64,000 nt of DNA from NCBI GenBank assembly GCA_026120185.1, contig JANUWF010002421.1:372001-436000 (forward strand). The letters are read 5' to 3'. The translations under genes and the position numbers were made by a program. The number at the start of each line of letters is the position of its first letter. The stretch's first letter is position 1. A model generated the notes under the pieces. That model saw nothing but the letters and a program-made list of their open reading frames with translations, was not told the origin of the DNA and did no database searches. Source of the stretch: Voacanga thouarsii. Lineage: Eukaryota; Streptophyta; Magnoliopsida; Gentianales; Apocynaceae. Shown piece after piece: positions 58,076 to 64,000 of the stretch.

Positions 58076-61000
58076 CTAAGTAAGTCCATAGGTGCCTACC
58101 CCCTATGGCATCTAAGTGTCTGCTAAACACACTCTCCACCAAAGGCTTGGTGAAAGGATCTGCTAGATTATTCTCCGAGGCAATTTGTTCTACCACGACT
58201 TCTCATCTCTGAATGAAATTCTAGATCAGGTGGTACTTTCTTTTTATGTGCTTTCCTTTTTAGCAGTTCCTAGGTTCTTTGGATTGTGAGACTGCGCCAG
58301 TATTGTCACAATATATCACAACCAGTTTGTCCATTTGATGTGTTTGAATTTGGGTATATAAATCATATAAAAATAAGCACATTCCCAATCAAATTTAAAT
58401 TAAAATGTTAACCCCAAATTACAAATATGAGCAAGCATACTCATTATTAAGCATAGCATAGGGTTTAAAATAAGTGTCGATCCTCAAGGAACAAGTATGC
58501 CTTAATCACTTTTCTTTTATTGTTTAAACAGACTCAATAAAGTGAAAAAGAATAAAAAATAAAATAAAATAAACTAAAATAATATATAGCTGTCAATGAT
58601 GGAAAATTATGTAACTCAAACCATTATTTTGACAAACATAATCTTAAAGTACCCAATCGTTATCATAACTAATCATTCTCTTGGCATTATGAAGGATTAA
58701 GATAGATTCACTTCTTTTCTAATCTATGAAATCACTATCTTCTAGACACATTAGCATTAAATATCCTGTCTCAACTAATTCACCCAAAAGATGCATTAAA
58801 CACAATCCTTAATTAAATCCCCAAATCCTGGCAAATTTAAAGCATGAAATTAACCAATGAATCCATATCCTGACAGACATTAATTTACCTTTAATTATCT
58901 AATTCTTAGCAATTAACCCCTTTTCCAAGCAAGTTAATAGACAACAAATACAAAATTAATGAATTGAGACCACCATCAACCCCTTTTCCAAGCAAGTTAA
59001 TAGATGAAACAACAAATTAATCTCGTAGTCAGCATAAATAATTAAATACTAAGAATAACAATTAATTAATCAAAAGATCAAAGTAACTCTAAAAATTATG
59101 AATACCTAAAATAATGTCAAATTACAATAACACAATTAATACATCATTGTTCAAGAAAAGAAAACAAAGTTAAAAGAAAGCACTCATAGACAAGCCTCCT
59201 TCTTCCTCCTTCCTAGACTCTCTTTTACAATCCTTCTTGATTTGATGAATTCCTCCTTGATTTTGAGTGATTTGATGTTTTGATCCATGAATTCATTCTT
59301 TTGACTTGTGTTTTCCCTCTATTTATAGGCTTTAGAAGTCCTAAATTCATCCTTCAAGGGTTTTTGGCTGAATAGAAGTAGGAAAATACTAAAACTCTGC
59401 AAATTGCCAAAAATGAGCACAAAAATCGAGACACCGCCTTTACACCAGTACACAACCAGTGCCGCCTATCCTACCTAGGGCTGGCTCTGGTTGTGTTTTG
59501 CTTCTCTGTTTATTCGTCGATTTTTCATGATTTTCGTGCTAAGTCTTCCAGATTGCAGTCGGTGCCACCTCTAGGCTCCTAACCGGCACTGGCTCTATTC
59601 TCTTCTATGACGTTTCTACTTTATTTTGTCCCTAAAATCTGAAATAATGTACAAAATACCTTTTCAATGGTAAAATCTCAAATATGAAGGAATATGACCA
59701 GTTATTGTACAAAATGTATCACAAAATGGTCTTAAATAACTTGAAAATATATGACTAATTTAGGCCCTATCTGCATTTGTGGCATGACTCTTAGTGCTTA
59801 AAAAAACTTTCGGAGCCAAACTGCTTTTTTGGATGTCTCTGAAGCTACCACATACTCAGCTTCCATGTTTGAGTCAACAATGCAAGATTGCTTGATACTC
59901 CTCCATTAAATGGCTCTTCTAGCGAAGGTGAAGGCATATCCACTAGTGTATTTTCTTTCATCTTTTTTTACCTAGAAGTCTGAGTCTGTATATCTTGTAG
60001 GAACAAGTCACTAGCCCTATAAACCAACATATAATCTCTCGTACCTTTAAGATACTTGAGAATATACTTTACAGCTTACCAGTGAACCTCCTCGGGGTTT
60101 GACTGATATCTGCTAACTACTCCTACGACAAAGCAGATATTTGGCCTAGTATACAGAATGACTGGCATACATGAGAATTCTCATAGCTGAAGTATATGGA
60201 ATCTTACTCATTCTATATTTTTCTTTTTGAGACTTCAGACAGTCATTTGAAGAAAAAGACAATCCCATGTTTGTAAGGGATCAACGCCCCTTTGCATGAG
60301 TCCATGCTGAACTTGGTCAGCATTTTGTCAATGCATGTAGCTTGGGATAAACCAATCATTCTCTACTTCCTATCTCTAAGAAGTTTTATTATGAGAATAT
60401 AACTGGCATCACCCAAGTTCTTCATACTAAATTGACTAGATAGCCAAACCTTAGTAGATGACAGTGTCCCTACATCATTTCTAATGAGTAAAATATTATC
60501 CACATAGAGTACAAAAAAAAACTACATTTATGCCTTTCAGTTTCCAATATACACATGGTTCATTCTCATTTCAAATGAAACCGTAAGACTTTACAGTCTC
60601 ATCGAAACAAATGTTCCATGCTCTGGATACCTACTTAAGTCCATAAATGGATTTCTTAAGCTTTCAAAGCATACGCTCTTGGCCTTTACCAATAAAGCCT
60701 TCTAGTTGGGATATATAGATGTCTTCACTAAGATAGCCATTTAAAAATACCATATTAACATTCATTTTCCATATCTCGTAGTTATAATGACATTCGACCG
60801 CAAAAAGGATACAGATGGACTTAAGCATGGCTACCGGGAAAAGGTTTCCTCATAATTAATTCATTTTTTCTGAGTATATCTTTTCACTACTGACCTAGCT
60901 TTAAAGGTTTTCACCGTCCTATATGTTCCCCTCTTCCTCTTATACACCCACTTACATCCAATGGGTTTTATCTCTTCAGGTGAAGCTACATGATCCCAAA

Positions 61001-63400
61001 CCTAATTGAAGTACATAGATTCAATCTCGACTTTCATTTCTTCATGCCATAAGTTTGCATCGGCATCAACAATAGCACTCTCGTATCTAGTGAAATTTTA
61101 TTCCTAATGGTCGGAGACTAGGTCAAAAGCCTCTCTAGTCCATCTTTCTACAACCCTAGATATCCTCCCACTATGACAAGGCTCTATTGGTATAGGTTCC
61201 TGAGGTTGTACCTCTTCTTGTTCTATAATCGGGTTAGGATAAGTTGATTCAGAAGATAACTTCTTTTCGAGTTCCAACCGTTTTGAACCTGAAATGGATA
61301 TACTTTGTTTATCTTCCAAGTTTCTAGCATTAGTACTCACAAGTACTTTTTGCTCCTTGGAATGATAAAAGTAACCACCCTTTGTACCTTTTGGATATCC
61401 AACAAAATAGCATAATTCCGATCTTAGTTCTAACTTATCTCCCTTGATTAGTACATTAGTTAGACAACCTCATATCTTGAGATGATTTAGACTTGGCTTA
61501 CACCCAGTCCACATCTCATTGAGTGTCCTAAGTACTGACTTGGAAGGCACCAAGTTCAGTATATATGCCACTATTTCTAAGGCATATCCCTAAAAACACA
61601 TTGAAAGAATAGCATGAGATATCATACTTCAGACCATTTTTGTCAATATCCTATTCCTTCTCCCAGCTACTTTGTTCAGCTAGGATGTTTCCAATGCAGA
61701 GAGCTGGGATACTATCCCATAATGTACTATGTAGTCATTGAATTTACCAAGGAGGTATTCATCGTAAGGTCATAATTAGTTTACCTGTCTGACGCTCCAC
61801 TTTAGCCTTAAACTCTTTGAATTTGTCAAAGAGTCAAACTTGCGTCTCATTAGATAAATATAACTATACCTTGTACAATCATCTGTGAAAGTGATGAAGT
61901 ACTTTAACCCTCTTCCTACTAGTGTAGACAAGGAACCACGCACATCAGTGTGAACAAGATTCAGTGCTTCTTTGGCTCTATCTGCCTTTTGGGTAAAGGG
62001 CCTTTTGGTCATTTTTTCCATAAGATAGGATTCACACTGAGGCCAACTTTTCAATCTCAATAAGCGTAAAGGTCCATCATGGATTAACCTCTGAATTCTG
62101 GTTAGGTTAATGTGACATAACCTTAGATACGAAAGATATGAGTCATTAGCAATGGTCTTTCTCTTTCTATTTAAAGGTTCAGATTGAGCGTTATTCAATT
62201 AATTGTTAATAGAATTAATGAAGAATAGATTTTCATACATTTGCCCAGTACATATTACTTACTTCTCCATTTCTACTGATAGTTATACCAAAATGGAAAG
62301 AAACAGAATATCCTTTATTTATTAGTTTTGCAACTAAAATCAAATTCTGTCTAAAATCAAGAACAAATAAAACAACCTTCAAAATAATTATTCTATTACA
62401 ATCAAAAGTGAGTTCTAGTTCTCCCACTGCAACGGCCCAAACTTGTGCTCCATTTCCTACGCGTAGTCCATGTTCGCCCTTTTAGAGTTTTCTAATCATT
62501 CTAAACCCTTGCAAAGAGTTACAAATATATTAGTAGCTCTTGAATCAACAATCCAAGTGAAAGTTGATTCAACTATTGATATAGACTCTAGATAGAAAAC
62601 ATTACCTGTGGGGTTTTTCTTGGCCTGAAGATTTAGACACTCCTTTTTCCAGTGTCTCTTCTACCCATATTTGAAGCATTTGTCCTTGAGTTTGTCGCTG
62701 TACTTCAGCTAGTGCATTGCATTCCCCTTCTTCTTCTTGAACTTTATGGGTTTAGGCCTAGTTCTTGAAGAAGAAGCCATCATAGCCCTAGCTTGTAGCT
62801 TCATTACCTTCTTTACCTCCTGGAGCTCCTTCATCAATTTCGTTAAACTCATGTTTAACTTGTTTATATTGTAATTCAACTTAAACTGAGTAAAGAAGCC
62901 CGACAGAGATTCGAGAACCATGTCCACTTGGCTCTCGGGATCAATGATAGCCCCCAAGACTTCTACTTCCTTAAAAACAGCAATCACCTTAAGCATATGT
63001 TCTCTGATTGATGCTCTCTCAACCATCTTGGTGTTTATTCTTATTATAAGAGCCTCCTGCCTTGCGGGTTGGCACTTATCCATGAACATTATGGCTAGTG
63101 ACATATTTATATCATATGCAGTTTCCATGTGCTCATGTTTGGATTCCAGCACATTCAGTATGGAGGCTAGCATATTGCATCAGGCCATCTCGTAAGCTTT
63201 TTTCCATGACTTTTCAGCCTCACGCTCCTCAACGATGGAACCATTCCCGATCAAATGGCAAGTCTCAAAAATGATATACCTATACCCCTAGCTATGAGTG
63301 TTATATCCAGGTTCCTTTTTCAGTCCACATAATTTGGACATGTTATCCTATTCTCGTGGAGAATAATGGTTAAATGACTGAAAGAACCTCCACTAACCAT
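58076..63400 (-). pseudogene. H gag-pol remnant
   Basis: Begins MVSGGSFSHLTIIL at 63400, like C and D. Gag is best preserved at 63173-62709, then a decayed zinc knuckle (CFKYG near 62670) and a protease region with frame breaks. The integrase zinc-binding domain reads SYLRLCHIN, with Tyr in place of the first His and Cys before the second. Core segments follow, then the linker MSTNARNLEDKQS...RWTREAF (61340-61104). The RT active site is YVDN instead of YVDD, near 60505. RNase H is split by the solo LTR (58336-59772). The end matches C's RHLDAIG, with one extra base before the stop at 58076. Many stops and shifts; inactive. Confidence 0.9.
58336..59772 (-). repeat. Solo LTR of the LARD1 family
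   Basis: Begins TGATGTGTTTGAA and ends CCCTATCT (a changed CCCTATCA). It aligns along its length to LARD1's LTRs. The flanks CCATT (58331-58335) and GCATT (59773-59777) are a 5-bp duplication with one mismatch. Removing the LTR and one copy restores H's RNase H sequence, so this is a true solo LTR left by LTR-LTR recombination. Confidence 0.92.
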
Positions 63401-64000
63401 TTCTAAAATTTTGGAAAAATAAAAGAAATTCTCAGTATTGTGAAAACAAAATAATTTTGTGCACTTTATCCTCATATTAAACTGATAATATCTAACCCCA
63501 TTTTTATTATCTTTAATATGATTCATTTGGCTCTTAGTAAAACTGACATAGCTTCTTAGGAAGATTAACAGTTTTCTAAGCTAAGTGTTTTAACCACCAC
63601 AAATTAATTTTCCTTCTAGTTAATGAACTAGAAGATAACTCCATCAAGGGGATGACCATTTCTTCTTATTTCCTATAGACATACCTCACACTATAACCTC
63701 CAACGTGGGCTGGCCGATCATAGTACGTGTCACGGGTTATTAATTACATTATTCCATTAGTTCTAGATTCTTGTAGTATTTCCATCCTATATGGGTTCAC
63801 TCCCAGGGTGGTGCGAAGAGACCCACGATCTCTAATGAGAATCGTGATGGAAGTCGTGGGGCCATTAGAACCCTTCTCCCACTTATTTTTTTAAAATAAG
63901 GGTTTTCTTGAAAAAATATCATTTGAAAATATTCAATTAAGTTCTCTTTTAACTTAAAATAAAATATTTAAATCCATAAAAATTTCAATGTCAATGTTTA
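63401..64000 (-). other. H 5' leader (part)
   Basis: Colinear with C's 40440-41021, including the conserved block at 63680-63880 and the CGGCCA-CCCACG repeats (near 63646 and 63705). No independent gene. Confidence 0.8.

Larger units (their letters stand above)
56258..64000 (-). mobile_element. Copia element H, C family, runs past window end
   Basis: 3' LTR, polypurine tract (58054-58067), full-length pol and gag on the minus strand, and leader up to the window edge. The 5' LTR lies outside. A LARD1-family solo LTR sits in its RNase H. Its left end interrupts copia F. Confidence 0.9.

Noticed and set aside
1..64000. CRISPR array, phage or bacterial operon
   Set aside because: No spaced direct repeats of that kind; all recognisable coding sequence is plant LTR-retrotransposon.

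Overview
The window is plant nuclear DNA, AT-rich and made almost entirely of LTR retrotransposons inserted into one another. Evidence for a plant is the mix of Ty1-copia elements primed by initiator tRNA-Met, an Athila-type Ty3-gypsy element primed by tRNA-Asp, a chromovirus reverse-transcriptase fragment, and a large non-autonomous element carrying a plant-transposon-type ORF. I found no convincing cellular gene, rRNA gene, tRNA gene or CRISPR array. All polyproteins are broken.

Element names used here. K: a long gypsy-type LTR (1-2415 and 9212-9529). LARD1: a non-autonomous minus-strand element (2416-9206, target-site duplication GACAC) inside K. A: a 5'-truncated plus-strand copia (9530-22766) whose 3' LTR is split by B. 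B: a complete plus-strand copia (12155-21163, duplication AGTGT). D: a minus-strand copia remnant (22767-26849 and 34969-35390) whose 5' LTR is split by E. E: a complete but internally deleted minus-strand copia of the B family (26850-34963, duplication ATAAG/ATAAA). G: a minus-strand Athila-like element (35391-37392 and 46954-49435) split by C. C: a complete plus-strand copia (37393-46953, duplication CTACC), the youngest dated insertion, with LTRs about 1.3% different by my count. A, C, D and H are one family; B, E and F are a second.

49436-52483 is mostly unassigned, with microsatellites and a tRNA-derived SINE-like head. A second nest follows: a plus-strand chromovirus RT fragment (52484-53099), broken by LTR start J (53100-53239), broken by copia F (53240-56257), broken by copia H (56258 to past the window end), which holds a solo LTR of the LARD1 family (58336-59772).

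The left stack therefore reads G > D > A > K > LARD1, with side insertions E in D, B in A and C in G. The right stack reads chromovirus > J > F > H > solo LTR. The most interesting signal is a small ORF near the 3' end of the LTR in the A/C/D/H family. It starts M-x(0-2)-RR-S/N-x-R-L/I-A, and the same residues are written with different codons in diverged copies, which suggests selection on a peptide. All three B-family insertions lie inside LTRs of other elements in the host's orientation, whereas all four C-family insertions lie inside coding regions.
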